Origin: Alphaproteobacteria bacterium | Lineage (GTDB): Bacteria; Pseudomonadota; Alphaproteobacteria; Rickettsiales; SXRF01 | Length of the DNA: 64,000 nucleotides | Reading direction: 5' to 3' | Assembly: GCA_025362975.1 (NCBI GenBank) | Contig: JANYES010000005.1 | Coordinates: 62,001 to 126,000 of the forward strand | Shown here: positions 39,945 through 49,330 of the stretch, piece by piece | Position numbering within the stretch: position 1 is the stretch's first letter | How the letters are laid out: the number at the start of each line of letters is the position of its first letter | Made by a program: the position numbers and the translations under genes | The notes under the pieces: generated by a model | Seen by the model: only the letters and a program-made list of their open reading frames with translations | The model's database searches: none | Told to the model about the DNA's origin: nothing

Positions 39945-41754
39945 TTTCCTTTTTCACTGTAATAAACGTGGGACGCTGCGCAAACCCGGTCAGCGGAAGT
40001 ATCCATCGGGCATCATTAGCATCTTTGCCCTCACAAGGCAAGAATCCGAGCTTTGCGTAATGGTCGCGCACCATGCCATTTTTAGCCGTGGCGCGGTATT
40101 GCCCGATAAGGTTCACCGCCCCCAGACGCTGCGCCTCGCTGACGGCGAGGTTGAGTGTGGCTTCCTCAACATGGCGGCCGAGCACACGGCAACTCATCAG
40201 CCAAGTGTCCAGCAGCGCGTCGCCATTGGCATCGAGCTTGCCTATCACGATGCCGATTATGCCATTATCGCCGAACTGGTCGGTCAGGCGCAGCTGCAAC
40301 GTAAAGGCGCGCGGATCGAGCATGAGCGCCTGAACATCGCTGTCGGTGTAGCGCTGCGTGGTCAGGTTGAACTGGTTGGTCTTATTGATAAGCTGCACCA
40401 CCCGCTGCTGCCCGACGGGCGAAAATGCCCGCCAAAGCAACTCCATATTCAGCCCGCGCAGGTACTCTTCCATGTTAGTCGTCGACGATTTCAGCGCCTC
40501 GCGCTGGACATTGGCCTGATATTGCTGCGTGCGGTCGAAATCTTCCGAGGTGACGTTGAGCGCTTCAAAATAGCCATGCGCGGCGATTGTCTGCGGGTAG
40601 AGTGACGGGTCGTCGGGCAATTCAGGCACCGCCACCATCGGTAATTCCTTACGCATAAGGCTGCGCTCGAAAGGGTTGTCGTCGACAAAAACCAGCGAGT
40701 CGATGCCGATATTCAGCCTTGCCGCAATCTCGCGCAGATTGCTCGGCTTATCTTGCCAGTTGGCAACGAAACAGGCGATGTCGGAACGTTTTAGTAGCAT
40801 GTCGGGATGTTTTTCAAACGGCATCAGCGCGTTCGCCTCGTCGTTTTTTGAACAGACTGCAAGGATCACCCCGCGCGATGCCAGGTCCTTAGCATAGCGC
40901 TGCAACGCGAGATGCGCCTCGCCCGTCGCATTACCCTGCCCGAGCTTGATACCTTCCAGCCCGTCGTCGCCGATTACCCCGCCCCAAAGGGTATTATCGA
41001 GATCGAGCACGAGGCATTTGGAGGAACGCCCGCGCTTCGCCGCGATCAGCCGCGCGGCTAGCTCGCCGTAGAGAAGCGCGGCGGCGGGCGAGATTTCCTG
41101 CTTGGCCATGTGCCACAGTTTCGGGTCGTGCCAGGCATGCATACCATCCATCATTATCCGGTCGTCAAGCGCCAGAAGATCGACGCCTTCTTCCGCCGCC
41201 AGCGGGCGTAAACGCTCATTGAGGGCGAAAGTCAGGCGGCGTAGCGAACCAGGCAGGTGATGTTCATTCCCGCCAAGCAGCGCATGCGCCGTCGGCATAA
41301 ACGTTTGCTGGATTATCTGCGCGCCGAAGCTATCGCGCGCAAGTTTCCATAGCTGCGCAAGGCGCGCGCAAGCGGCGTCGAGCGTCGCCTGCGCTGTGGT
41401 CGCGTCCGCCGAGGCGGGCGGGTTGCCGAGGATGTGGTTCGCTTCAAACGCGAACAGCACCGTATTGGGTTTAAACTGATGCAGCGGCGAATCCGTATCG
41501 TGCAATTCCTTCCTGTACTGGCCATAGCCGCAGGTGTAAGCAGTCATCCATAAATGGCGGGCAAGCGCCGCCACGCGCAGTCCCGGCAGCAAATGGCCGG
41601 TGTTCGCCGAGCCAAGGACGGCGAGGCGCACGGGCTTGGTCTCAAGCCCTTCGGGCGGGGCGGCGAATTCGCGTTTAAGGATGCGATCCAGTTTAAGGGT
41701 TTCGGTCAATCCCTTCGCATCCCGCGCTGCGGCAACGAGCGTGTCCCACGGCAT
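39931..41754 (-). CDS. FkbH-family HAD protein (putative glyceryl-ACP synthase)
   Basis: 607 residues. Residues ~40-235 are the SGNH-like N-terminal part common in FkbH proteins (VLGSANTGHLLPGL); 246-400 is the HAD domain with DLDNTLWGG at 251-259 and the later conserved VFVDDNPFERS; 430-600 is a GNAT-like C-terminal part. Characterised FkbH proteins take 1,3-bisphosphoglycerate, dephosphorylate it and load D-glyceryl onto an ACP as a thioester. The ACP gene directly downstream and the methyltransferase upstream match the known FkbH-ACP-methyltransferase sets, but no FkbI/FkbD-type oxidases are present. Start TAATG overlaps the methyltransferase stop. Confidence 0.9.
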   Translation of the reverse strand: MPWDTLVAAARDAKGLTETLKLDRILKREFAAPPEGLETKPVRLAVLGSANTGHLLPGLRVAALARHLWMTAYTCGYGQYRKELHDTDSPLHQFKPNTVLFAFEANHILGNPPASADATTAQATLDAACARLAQLWKLARDSFGAQIIQQTFMPTAHALLGGNEHHLPGSLRRLTFALNERLRPLAAEEGVDLLALDDRIMMDGMHAWHDPKLWHMAKQEISPAAALLYGELAARLIAAKRGRSSKCLVLDLDNTLWGGVIGDDGLEGIKLGQGNATGEAHLALQRYAKDLASRGVILAVCSKNDEANALMPFEKHPDMLLKRSDIACFVANWQDKPSNLREIAARLNIGIDSLVFVDDNPFERSLMRKELPMVAVPELPDDPSLYPQTIAAHGYFEALNVTSEDFDRTQQYQANVQREALKSSTTNMEEYLRGLNMELLWRAFSPVGQQRVVQLINKTNQFNLTTQRYTDSDVQALMLDPRAFTLQLRLTDQFGDNGIIGIVIGKLDANGDALLDTWLMSCRVLGRHVEEATLNLAVSEAQRLGAVNLIGQYRATAKNGMVRDHYAKLGFLPCEGKDANDARWILPLTGFAQRPTFITVKKENGDG

Positions 41755-42665
41755 TACGGCTTCCTCAGCAAAACACCATAGGAAATATCGAGCTTATGCC
41801 TGATATGGTATTCCATTGATTTTGCTTCCAGGGACGGAATGACGGTTTCGCGATCGATCGCAAAGCCTGAATTGAGGATAAGGTCACGTATTTCATCGAC
41901 CGTATTGAACAGGTACACGTGGTCCGGCGCGGGGCAGTTGGCGCAGGTCGTCAGATAAAGCGCGCCGCCTGGCGCAAGATGGTTTTTCAGCACTTTAAGC
42001 ACCGAGGCCGGGTCATCGATATGTTCGAGCACCTCGCCCATGATGATAAAATCATACGGCGTACCAGGTGCGTAATCGGCGATATCGCTTTGGATGAAGC
42101 GCACCTGGCGCATGCGCCGGGGATTGCTGACGGCCAGCAGTTTCTGCGAAAGCTCAATCGACGCGCTGCTGATATCGACCACATCAATGGTGGCGCCGTC
42201 GCTGACACTTTGTAAAAGGTGGTTCAAAAACAATCCCGCCCCGGAGCCGATTTCCAGAAACCGGCCGGACGCAGGCTGCGCATCGGCACAGCTTTTAAAA
42301 AACTGCAGCAGCCGATAATGCGAAAACCACAAAAAGTCCGAAACGGCTAGCCCAAGCATGTAAGACAGCATCTTGTCGGGCTGGCTGTAAATCTCGTTCA
42401 GGGCTGCATGTTGCGAGTCCATCGAATACGTGCCAGAGCGGATAAAATCCATCCGGCACATCATATACTGCCGGATCATGCCGGTATAGCTGGCGGCGAG
42501 CCCTTCGAGGCCGCCGATATCAGGCTGGTTCCACAACGTTTCGTACTGGTGCAGGAACCGGGCAAAATCCTCACGCGCCTGCGGCGTATGCGCAAAAAAA
42601 AGCGTCAGGCTTTTTTCCTGCAAGGGGGCTTGCCTGTAAACATGCGACAGAAATTCATCGATCAT
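41754..42665 (-). CDS. Class I SAM-dependent methyltransferase
   Basis: 303 residues. A helical N-terminal region of ~130 residues precedes a Rossmann methyltransferase: motif I FLEIGSGAGLFLNHLL (136-151), acidic DVVDISSASIELS, and YDFIIMGEVLEHIDDP (motif IV). The tail has LAPGGALYLTTCANC. In operon context it could methylate the glyceryl group made by FkbH or the glycan end. Substrate is not fixed by sequence. AGGAGA lies 7 nt before the ATG. Confidence 0.88.
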   Translation of the reverse strand: MIDEFLSHVYRQAPLQEKSLTLFFAHTPQAREDFARFLHQYETLWNQPDIGGLEGLAASYTGMIRQYMMCRMDFIRSGTYSMDSQHAALNEIYSQPDKMLSYMLGLAVSDFLWFSHYRLLQFFKSCADAQPASGRFLEIGSGAGLFLNHLLQSVSDGATIDVVDISSASIELSQKLLAVSNPRRMRQVRFIQSDIADYAPGTPYDFIIMGEVLEHIDDPASVLKVLKNHLAPGGALYLTTCANCPAPDHVYLFNTVDEIRDLILNSGFAIDRETVIPSLEAKSMEYHIRHKLDISYGVLLRKP

Positions 42666-42691
42666 GGCGTTTTCTCCTGTTGTTTCAGTTT

Positions 42692-43723
42692 TTACTGCAC
42701 CGGATTTCTTGTTTCGCCAGCCCGCGCCGGGGAAGACCAGCCGCGCACATTCTGCTCCTGCAACCGCTTAACGATCATTTCGGAAAAATATCGCCCGCCC
42801 CTTGCTTTAAGATGCCGGCTGTCGCCGAAATACCGCCACGATAAAGCGGTCATTTGAGGCGTCAGCAAATGAACGTTAGGGTATTGTTGCACAAGCTCCT
42901 GCAGGTAGGCCTGATAGGCTTTTATCACATCGGGTTTGACCTTGTCGATTGTGATATCGCTAAAGGGGGTAATTACCAGGTAAATATCGATCTTTTTTTC
43001 GGCAAATAGACCAATCATCTTGCGTAAATAGTAGTCGTTGAGTGTTTGCGGCACGAATTGATCATAGGTCACCAGCTGGTCCAATTCCTGCGACCCGCCG
43101 CTGGGGATGTATTCCATTTCGCCGCGTTTAACATAAGCTTTCTTTAAAGCGGGGCGGCTGTTGTGACCATTGATAAAAACGTCTTTTGTCTCTTTCAAAT
43201 AATAAGGCGGGAATTTGTTTGCGTACGCCCATTCGAGCAGCATAATATCCACATCGTAAGGGTAGGTTTTCGGATAGTATTCAAGTCGGGCGTCGCGCAT
43301 ATAAGCGCGGAACTCGTCAAAATCGCTCCAGCTGTAATTGCCGTAATGCTGGATGTACATTTCTAAAAAAGGCCGCGCCATCATCATCGTGCGCGGGTTG
43401 TATGACAAAATAACGGATTGCGGCAGGTTCGGGCAGGCCATCGCTTTTTTTGCCAGGAAATATGAAGTCACTGGCGTTCCGCTTCCCTGAGCCAGATTCA
43501 CCACCGAGCTGCCAAGTATGGATGGACGCAGGGCATACGCAGCCGACGAGTCGCCGAAGATGCTGAGTGTTCCAAGATTGCACTGGCGCACTAGTTCGGA
43601 TTTTGATAGCGTCATTGCCTCGTAATCTTCCAGCCAGATCGGATCGGTCTGCAGCAACCAGCACCACATCGCGCTGAACAGCAGGATAAAGGAGCCAAAA
43701 AATCCCTTGGCAAAACGCCCCAT
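42692..43723 (-). CDS. SGNH/DltD-like membrane-anchored protein (second copy)
   Basis: 343 residues; one N-terminal membrane segment (residues ~7-24) then a periplasmic SGNH-type domain. GDSS at 57-60 gives the nucleophile Ser59, and GDSRHL near 310 gives the Asp-x-x-His pair. Two cysteines at equal places in the paralogue (QCNLG and ACPNLP) may form a disulfide. Such proteins act with MBOAT proteins in moving acyl groups to surface polymers (DltD, AlgJ/X). The start is MGRFAKGFFG at 43723, 4 nt after the previous stop; the C-terminal tail SSPARAGETRNPVQ looks like added repeat-type sequence. Confidence 0.82.
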   Translation of the reverse strand: MGRFAKGFFGSFILLFSAMWCWLLQTDPIWLEDYEAMTLSKSELVRQCNLGTLSIFGDSSAAYALRPSILGSSVVNLAQGSGTPVTSYFLAKKAMACPNLPQSVILSYNPRTMMMARPFLEMYIQHYGNYSWSDFDEFRAYMRDARLEYYPKTYPYDVDIMLLEWAYANKFPPYYLKETKDVFINGHNSRPALKKAYVKRGEMEYIPSGGSQELDQLVTYDQFVPQTLNDYYLRKMIGLFAEKKIDIYLVITPFSDITIDKVKPDVIKAYQAYLQELVQQYPNVHLLTPQMTALSWRYFGDSRHLKARGGRYFSEMIVKRLQEQNVRGWSSPARAGETRNPVQ

Positions 43724-43727
43724 ATGA

Positions 43728-44117
43728 CTAGCGCTGCTCAAATAAACGCTCCGCCTGCCAGTCGGAAATATACGGATAACCCTCGACCTTCGCATCGTTG
43801 ATGCATAACGCGGAAACGCCTGGACCTGTCAATCGCCCGATAAAATTCTGGTGGTCGGAATCGTGCATCTGGTTTTCAGGTGTGGTCGGTAAATCGGTAA
43901 GCAATAGATGGAAATTAGGATATTTATCTGCATAGCGCTGCAAATGTGCCTTGTACTCCATTACGAATTGCGGGTCCAGCATCGCTTTCGATTCCTTGCT
44001 AATCGGCATCAGAACAAAATAAGCCAGCGGATGTTGCAGTAAATACACCCACAACGCGCTGTACGCCCCGGCGAACGCCAGTAACAAGCCATAACAGAAG
44101 CGGCGCGCGGATGTCAT
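43728..44117 (-). CDS. Internally deleted SGNH paralogue (129 aa)
   Basis: Residues 1-30 form a membrane anchor like those of the flanking SGNH proteins; from residue ~33 the sequence jumps to the C-terminal third: LMPISKESKAMLDPQF, RYADKYPNFHLLL, DSDHQNF, DAKVEGYPY. The neighbour at 44114 has LMPLNQASKDALSPTL, DRYPGFHLLL, DPDHQNF, EAKVEGYPY. About 230-250 residues, including the nucleophile GDS, are missing while the Asp-x-x-His part stays. The frame is intact and coupled to both neighbours (ATGA overlap, then 4 nt), so it may be a shortened but expressed protein, or a decaying duplicate. Confidence 0.8.
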   Translation of the reverse strand: MTSARRFCYGLLLAFAGAYSALWVYLLQHPLAYFVLMPISKESKAMLDPQFVMEYKAHLQRYADKYPNFHLLLTDLPTTPENQMHDSDHQNFIGRLTGPGVSALCINDAKVEGYPYISDWQAERLFEQR

Positions 44118-45184
44118 TTCTTTATGTTTACCGTGTCTTTTCTGCCTGCCTGCGGGTCGGCGGCATAAGGGTATCCTTCGACTTTAGCCTCGTTGAGAAT
44201 GGTGCGGAATTGTTTGGACCAGACAACGGCCCCCTGGAAATTCTGGTGGTCGGGGTCAAGGAAATACTGGTCCGGCTGCACAGGGTAATCAGGCAGCAGT
44301 AAATGAAACCCCGGATAGCGGTCGGTATATTGTTTCAGGTAAGCTTTGTAATCGGCCACCAGTGTCGGCGACAGCGCATCTTTGGAGGCCTGGTTCAGGG
44401 GCATCATAGCGAAGTATACCGAGATATGATGCGACGTCAGAAGCGCAAGCGTACGGTCGAAATAATCGTCGAAATAAGGCTCTTGTTTTGAATGCGTGAA
44501 GGCTGTCACCGGCGCGAGGCCCTGGATATTAGCGGTGGCGTATCCATTAAGAAACAGCGGGAACGCGCCATTCGTCGTGTACATCTCATCGTAAAGCGGC
44601 TGGTTTATTGCTTCTAGCCCGAAGCGTTTGCCTTCATACAGATTGTGGAAATAATAAGCCGGGAAGCGCGTGGCATAGCCGAATTCCCTCAGCCTCAGCT
44701 CAAGGTCGCCGGGCGTTTCCTGCCCGAGGAAATTATAGCCGAACCGTCGCACGTTATAGCGGATTTCTTCCATATCGGAGAAATCGTAACGCCCGTAACG
44801 CATTATGCTTTCCAGCATTGGGTAGCGGTAATCCCAATGACCGAAAAACGCGTTGTTGCCATAGGAAATGATAATCGCTTTTGGCGGGTGGGGGCAATTT
44901 ACCAGCTGGCGGGCAAAATGGTAGCTTTGCACCTGCCCGCCCGACGGCAGCGCGAGGTTGGTGACGCCGGGATCAATATAAGTGGGGTCGAAACCAAGCG
45001 CAGCGCGCGAATCCCCAAGGATAACAAGCCTGCCAGTATGGCATTCATGTGCCATCGAGGCCTTGGCGTAGAACACAACGTCCTCGCCGTGGAACAGGCT
45101 TAGCGGATGAGCATTGATATATACCCAGCATCCTCCTATCATGGCGACTATCGTTCCTAAGAACGTTGCGTTGAAACGTTTCAT
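44114..45184 (-). CDS. SGNH/DltD-like membrane-anchored protein (first copy)
   Basis: 356 residues: N-terminal membrane segment (~8-24), then a periplasmic SGNH domain with LGDSR (nucleophile Ser59), the block II-like LALPSGG and the C-terminal DPDHQNF (Asp-x-x-His). Cysteines in HECHTG and VNCPHP align with those of the copy at 42692. It starts 5 nt after the MBOAT stop, the order seen for many MBOAT-SGNH pairs that acylate cell-surface polymers. The acyl group is not told by sequence; the carrier protein and FkbH in the operon suggest glyceryl. Confidence 0.82.
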   Translation of the reverse strand: MKRFNATFLGTIVAMIGGCWVYINAHPLSLFHGEDVVFYAKASMAHECHTGRLVILGDSRAALGFDPTYIDPGVTNLALPSGGQVQSYHFARQLVNCPHPPKAIIISYGNNAFFGHWDYRYPMLESIMRYGRYDFSDMEEIRYNVRRFGYNFLGQETPGDLELRLREFGYATRFPAYYFHNLYEGKRFGLEAINQPLYDEMYTTNGAFPLFLNGYATANIQGLAPVTAFTHSKQEPYFDDYFDRTLALLTSHHISVYFAMMPLNQASKDALSPTLVADYKAYLKQYTDRYPGFHLLLPDYPVQPDQYFLDPDHQNFQGAVVWSKQFRTILNEAKVEGYPYAADPQAGRKDTVNIKK

Positions 45185-45189
45185 ACTGG

Positions 45190-46815
45190 TCAGAATTTAA
45201 AATAAACAAACGGCTGAGGCTCGTAAAAGACCTGCAGATATGCGTAGACCGCGACCAGGCCGAACACGATCCCAAGCAGCATCCCCGGCTTGCGCCTGCA
45301 CCATGCTGGCGCCGGATTGCGCGGCAGCGTCAGTGACGGCTCGCAGGTCTCAAAGACCTGCAGCACGTTGGGCAGCGTCAGCACCAGCGCCCAGGTGACG
45401 ATGAGTGTCAGCATATTCGGAATACCAAGCTTCCAGAAATGGAGCACTTCGTCCAGGTTATAAAACCAAAAGCCCATGTAGCGTTCCACTACGCCCCACT
45501 GCGAATTAAAATTCATATCGGAGGGGCTGGCAGCGGTAAGCCCCGACATGCTGCCCAGCATTGCCAGCGCGTTTTGCGTGTTAGAGCTACGGAAGAATAC
45601 ATAGCTTATCAGCACGCAGCCGATCGTCAGCACGGATTTAACCACTGCAATTGACGCGTGACCATACCACTCACGGGTGCGGCCCTTAACCTTGGGGAAG
45701 AAATTGCGCCACAGGTGGTTCACGGTCAGGAACACGCCATGCAGCAGGCCGAACCACAGGAAGTTAATACCCGCCCCATGCCAGATACCGGCGAGCGTCA
45801 TTGTGGTGATGGTTGGGAACGCAATCATCCTGGTAAATCCGCCCGGCGTCAACGACGCTTGGCGCGGCGTTATGCCGCGTTTTGCCAAATAGCGCGCTAC
45901 ATGAAGCGCAATCGGCGCATAAATATATAGCGCCAGATATCGTGTCAGCGTCATATGCCAGCGCTGCCAGAATTCAATCATGCTCGTGGCTTTGTACGGC
46001 GAGTCGAAATTCGCTGGGAAGCGCATGTTGAACATCAGCGCCAGCCCGATAGCCATGTCTGTATAACCTGAAAAATCGAAATAAATCTGCAGCGCGAAAC
46101 TGAGTATCGCCGTCCAGGCCTGCCCGACTGATAGTTGCGGCACATGGCTGAACAACACATTCGTGGTAATCATGAATTCATCGGCGAGCACGACTTTTTT
46201 AAACAAGCCGATAAAGAAAATCGCCAGTCCCACCACGACATTATCACCGTTGAAACGGTACGTGGCGGGATTCAGGAACTGCGGCAGCATCTCGCGGTGA
46301 TGCAGGATCGGCCCGGCGATCAAATGCGGAAAGAAGGTGACGAAGAGCGCATAATCGAGGAAGCTGTCTTTTTTTGCCAGCCCCGCTTTCGCATCGATCA
46401 AATAGCCGATTTGAGTGAAGGTAAAAAACGAAATGCCCAGAGGCAGCGCAATGCTTTGCGGATCAAGCGACAGATGCACGCCTATGCTGTCCAGGGTCGG
46501 CAGCAGCGCACCCAGATATTTATAGTAACAAAGCACTAGCAAATTAGCGCTGATTCCGCCCGCCAGCAGCCAATTCTGGAGTTTTCCCCGCCCGGTTAAC
46601 AGCGACAACGCCCTGCCCATCACGTGATTGCAGACGATCGAAATGATCAGCAACGACACGTAGGTCGAATCCCACCAGCCGTAAAACAGCAGCGACACCA
46701 CCACCAGCCACGCCACCGCCAGCCTTCTTCCGATCATCGAAAAAATGCGGAATCCCAGCCAGGACATGGGCAGGAACGCCATGATAAAGACCAGCGAATT
46801 AAACAGCATAAGCAA
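45190..46815 (-). CDS. MBOAT family O-acyltransferase
   Basis: 541 residues with about 11-12 membrane segments; AlgI/DltB/PatA-like. Seen: YFDFSGYTDMAIGLALMF (247-262), FWQRWHMTLTRYL (282-294) and the catalytic-His block LAGIWHGAGINFLWFGLLHG (341-360, His346). These enzymes pass an acyl group from a cytosolic thioester across the membrane to a surface acceptor. It is the first gene of a minus-strand operon of nine genes ending at 31049. Promoter expected in the 114-bp gap to the divergent gene at 46930. Confidence 0.93.
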   Translation of the reverse strand: MLMLFNSLVFIMAFLPMSWLGFRIFSMIGRRLAVAWLVVVSLLFYGWWDSTYVSLLIISIVCNHVMGRALSLLTGRGKLQNWLLAGGISANLLVLCYYKYLGALLPTLDSIGVHLSLDPQSIALPLGISFFTFTQIGYLIDAKAGLAKKDSFLDYALFVTFFPHLIAGPILHHREMLPQFLNPATYRFNGDNVVVGLAIFFIGLFKKVVLADEFMITTNVLFSHVPQLSVGQAWTAILSFALQIYFDFSGYTDMAIGLALMFNMRFPANFDSPYKATSMIEFWQRWHMTLTRYLALYIYAPIALHVARYLAKRGITPRQASLTPGGFTRMIAFPTITTMTLAGIWHGAGINFLWFGLLHGVFLTVNHLWRNFFPKVKGRTREWYGHASIAVVKSVLTIGCVLISYVFFRSSNTQNALAMLGSMSGLTAASPSDMNFNSQWGVVERYMGFWFYNLDEVLHFWKLGIPNMLTLIVTWALVLTLPNVLQVFETCEPSLTLPRNPAPAWCRRKPGMLLGIVFGLVAVYAYLQVFYEPQPFVYFKF

Positions 46816-46929
46816 CGTCTAAAGGTGTCATCCTTTTGATTTATCCCAAGCCCCCCGAAAAAACAATTGTATTTTTGCCGCTTACCTCTAAATTCTGCAA
46901 GTGACTCAACGCCCTAAGCTGAAAGCTCA

Positions 46930-49272
46930 ATGCTGCGAAAATATCCCGGACGTCTTTTCCTACTTTGCTTACTGCTGGCGGCGCTGGCGTGGTGGGGAAC
47001 GATTCCTTATTTGTGCTGCACACAGATCAGCTACCCGCGCGACGGCGACACATCGTCTTACGTCAAGCTGCCTTTCTTCGAAACCAGTTCGGACAACACA
47101 GCGCAGTTCAACGTCAGCGCATCTTTGTACTACTGGCCGTTCCAGTCTGGCGAGCTGTGGATAAGGCCTGACGACTGCGTCGATCAAATCCGCATCAACG
47201 GCCATCTTGTCGACGACAAGCTTATCAAATCCCAGTCTTACTGTTCCGACGCCAACCTCAACACCCGCGTTCATCTCGACATCACGCCCTACCTTCGCCC
47301 CGGGCAGAACGATCTTGGAATACAGTTCAGCGATAAGGGCGGCGGATACGGGCTTGACGCGGGCATCAGCCGTAGCGCCGGGGTCATCACCGTTACTACC
47401 GCTTTGTTAGCGTTCGCCTTGTTTCTCCTCTACCGCCTGAGCACAGTCAGCGGCCTATTGCTTAAAACCGCCGCCCTGCTGGGCAAGCGCAAACCCGCCG
47501 CCGCCTGCGTCGGGTTTGCGATCATTTCGTTGACCAGCTTGTATCTCTGGCCGATTCTTTCGACTGGCCTATGGTATTTTTCACATGCGCAGGATAGCTA
47601 CCTCTATGAAATGGAACAGTTCAAGGACAGCATTTCGCATGGCATCCTCTATCCACGCTGGCTGCCGCGCCTCGAAGGCGGCTACGGCTACACCACGTTT
47701 CTGTTCGTAGCACCCGGCCTTTTTTATCTGACCTTGCCATTTTCTTACCTGTTCTCCGATGTGACGCACGCTTTCTATGTCTCCATATTCCTGATTACTG
47801 CGCTGGGCCTTACCGGCGCCTATGTGCTATCGCGCCTGTGGTGCGGAAGGCTTGCCAGCGTGCTTTGCCTGACACTGTTTTTGATGACGCATTACGTCTC
47901 CATCAATCTTTTTCCGCGCGGCGACGTGACCGAATTCGCTGGCATGATGCTTGGGCCGTGGCTGCTGTTCTTCTTCATCCGCCTGACCACTGGCATCGAA
48001 ACCCGAGCCGTTAAAACTGTCGATATCATTGGCCTTACGGCGACAATTTTTGCGCTTATCGTCATGCATCCGCTGGTTTTCCTTTACAGCGCCATCCCCG
48101 GTGCGTTCCTACTCGTGGGCAAGTTTATCGAAAGCCGCCATGAGCGCAGCATTCTTATCCTGCCAGTGCTTTGTTTGGCCGTCGCTTTCATCCTCGGCAG
48201 CCCCTATTGGTATACCGCCATGCAAATGAAAGCTTATATCAATCAGGGCGGCGTGTTCATTTCCGATACCGCTAAAGACCTGCCGGATTTATTCAACGGT
48301 TACTTTGATCCCGGCGCGCTGCAACTTGTACTCGCCATGCTTGGCTGGCTGACCGTTCGCCGCAGCCCGTTCATGCTCTCGGCCTGTCTTGCGCATTTCG
48401 CGTTGCTGTTCATGCTCACCAGCTATTCCGATGATATCTGGCACCTTGAAACGCCACTGAAATATTCGCAGTTTCCATGGCGCATCAACTCGGTACTGGC
48501 GGTCGTGCAACTGCTGGGCATGATTCAGTTCATGCGTTTCGCCTGCGCCCGCATGGACATCCACATCCATAACGCTTCCAGACGTTTAGTATTGTTGGCT
48601 GTAGCTCCGTCGCTGGTTGTTTTTTTTACGCTCTACAGCGTCGATATCAAGCACATGCTCGTCGAGCGCAAAGAACCTTACCAGATCTGGGGCACAATGG
48701 ATTACCCTAAGCACAAGGACGAATGGGAGCACCACGAATTCATCTATGCGGGCGTTTACAAAGAATTCTTCCCGCTCACCGCTAACTATGAAGGCCTGCC
48801 AAACCGCCTGCTCGCGCCCGTGCCAATGGTGCAGGACGCCAGCCAGGCTGGCATCCTCGTCATGAATGGTGACTCCACCAACCACCGGATCCATTTTACC
48901 GCCAATGTGCCAGCAGGCCCGCACATGCCGTCAGTGGTCATCAACCAGATGGATTTTCCCGGTTGGAAAGTCACTGTCAACGCCCGCACTGCATTGTATA
49001 CGGCCGATGCCAATTTCCACCTTGACCAGCCCAGCTGGTATCATGACGAGCATGGCCGCATTACCGTAACCTTTCCCGAACCCGGCATCTACGAAGTCAA
49101 TGCATGGTATGACGGCCCGCCGAAGTGGCAGTGGCGCAACATTGCTATGATCGGCTGCTTAGCGCTGCTCGTACGCGCACTGCGCCGCCAGACCGCAATC
49201 GCCAATGAACCCGCCGCGCCGCTGCGTCGTCCTAACATCAAGACGGGCAGGAGCGAAATTGCTAATAAGTAG
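46930..49272 (+). CDS. GT-C/YfhO-like membrane protein with an N-terminal jelly-roll domain
   Basis: 780 residues. A membrane anchor at 9-26 is followed by a periplasmic beta domain at ~35-150, with DQIRINGHLVDDK and LDITPYLRPGQNDLGIQ, a pattern of the sugar-binding jelly roll of GH2-type proteins. From ~155 to ~590 lies a GT-C-like membrane bundle with the acidic outer loop AQDSYLYEMEQFKDS, and from ~600 a C-terminal outer beta domain (MDFPGWKVTVNARTA, PEPGIYEVNAWY). It resembles single modules of the giant proteins at 31-40 kb. Divergently placed from the MBOAT operon. Confidence 0.8.
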   Translation: MLRKYPGRLFLLCLLLAALAWWGTIPYLCCTQISYPRDGDTSSYVKLPFFETSSDNTAQFNVSASLYYWPFQSGELWIRPDDCVDQIRINGHLVDDKLIKSQSYCSDANLNTRVHLDITPYLRPGQNDLGIQFSDKGGGYGLDAGISRSAGVITVTTALLAFALFLLYRLSTVSGLLLKTAALLGKRKPAAACVGFAIISLTSLYLWPILSTGLWYFSHAQDSYLYEMEQFKDSISHGILYPRWLPRLEGGYGYTTFLFVAPGLFYLTLPFSYLFSDVTHAFYVSIFLITALGLTGAYVLSRLWCGRLASVLCLTLFLMTHYVSINLFPRGDVTEFAGMMLGPWLLFFFIRLTTGIETRAVKTVDIIGLTATIFALIVMHPLVFLYSAIPGAFLLVGKFIESRHERSILILPVLCLAVAFILGSPYWYTAMQMKAYINQGGVFISDTAKDLPDLFNGYFDPGALQLVLAMLGWLTVRRSPFMLSACLAHFALLFMLTSYSDDIWHLETPLKYSQFPWRINSVLAVVQLLGMIQFMRFACARMDIHIHNASRRLVLLAVAPSLVVFFTLYSVDIKHMLVERKEPYQIWGTMDYPKHKDEWEHHEFIYAGVYKEFFPLTANYEGLPNRLLAPVPMVQDASQAGILVMNGDSTNHRIHFTANVPAGPHMPSVVINQMDFPGWKVTVNARTALYTADANFHLDQPSWYHDEHGRITVTFPEPGIYEVNAWYDGPPKWQWRNIAMIGCLALLVRALRRQTAIANEPAAPLRRPNIKTGRSEIANK

Positions 49273-49330
49273 ACAAAAAAACAATAGTGCCATATGAATG
49301 AATCCTAACTATTTCAGGGGCGCATTTCAC

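Noticed and set aside
42692-42740. Repeat insertion at the C terminus of the SGNH gene (SSPARAGE tail)
   Set aside because: GC-rich and repeat-like, vaguely similar to the hairpin at 63598, but the match is too short to claim a shared element.
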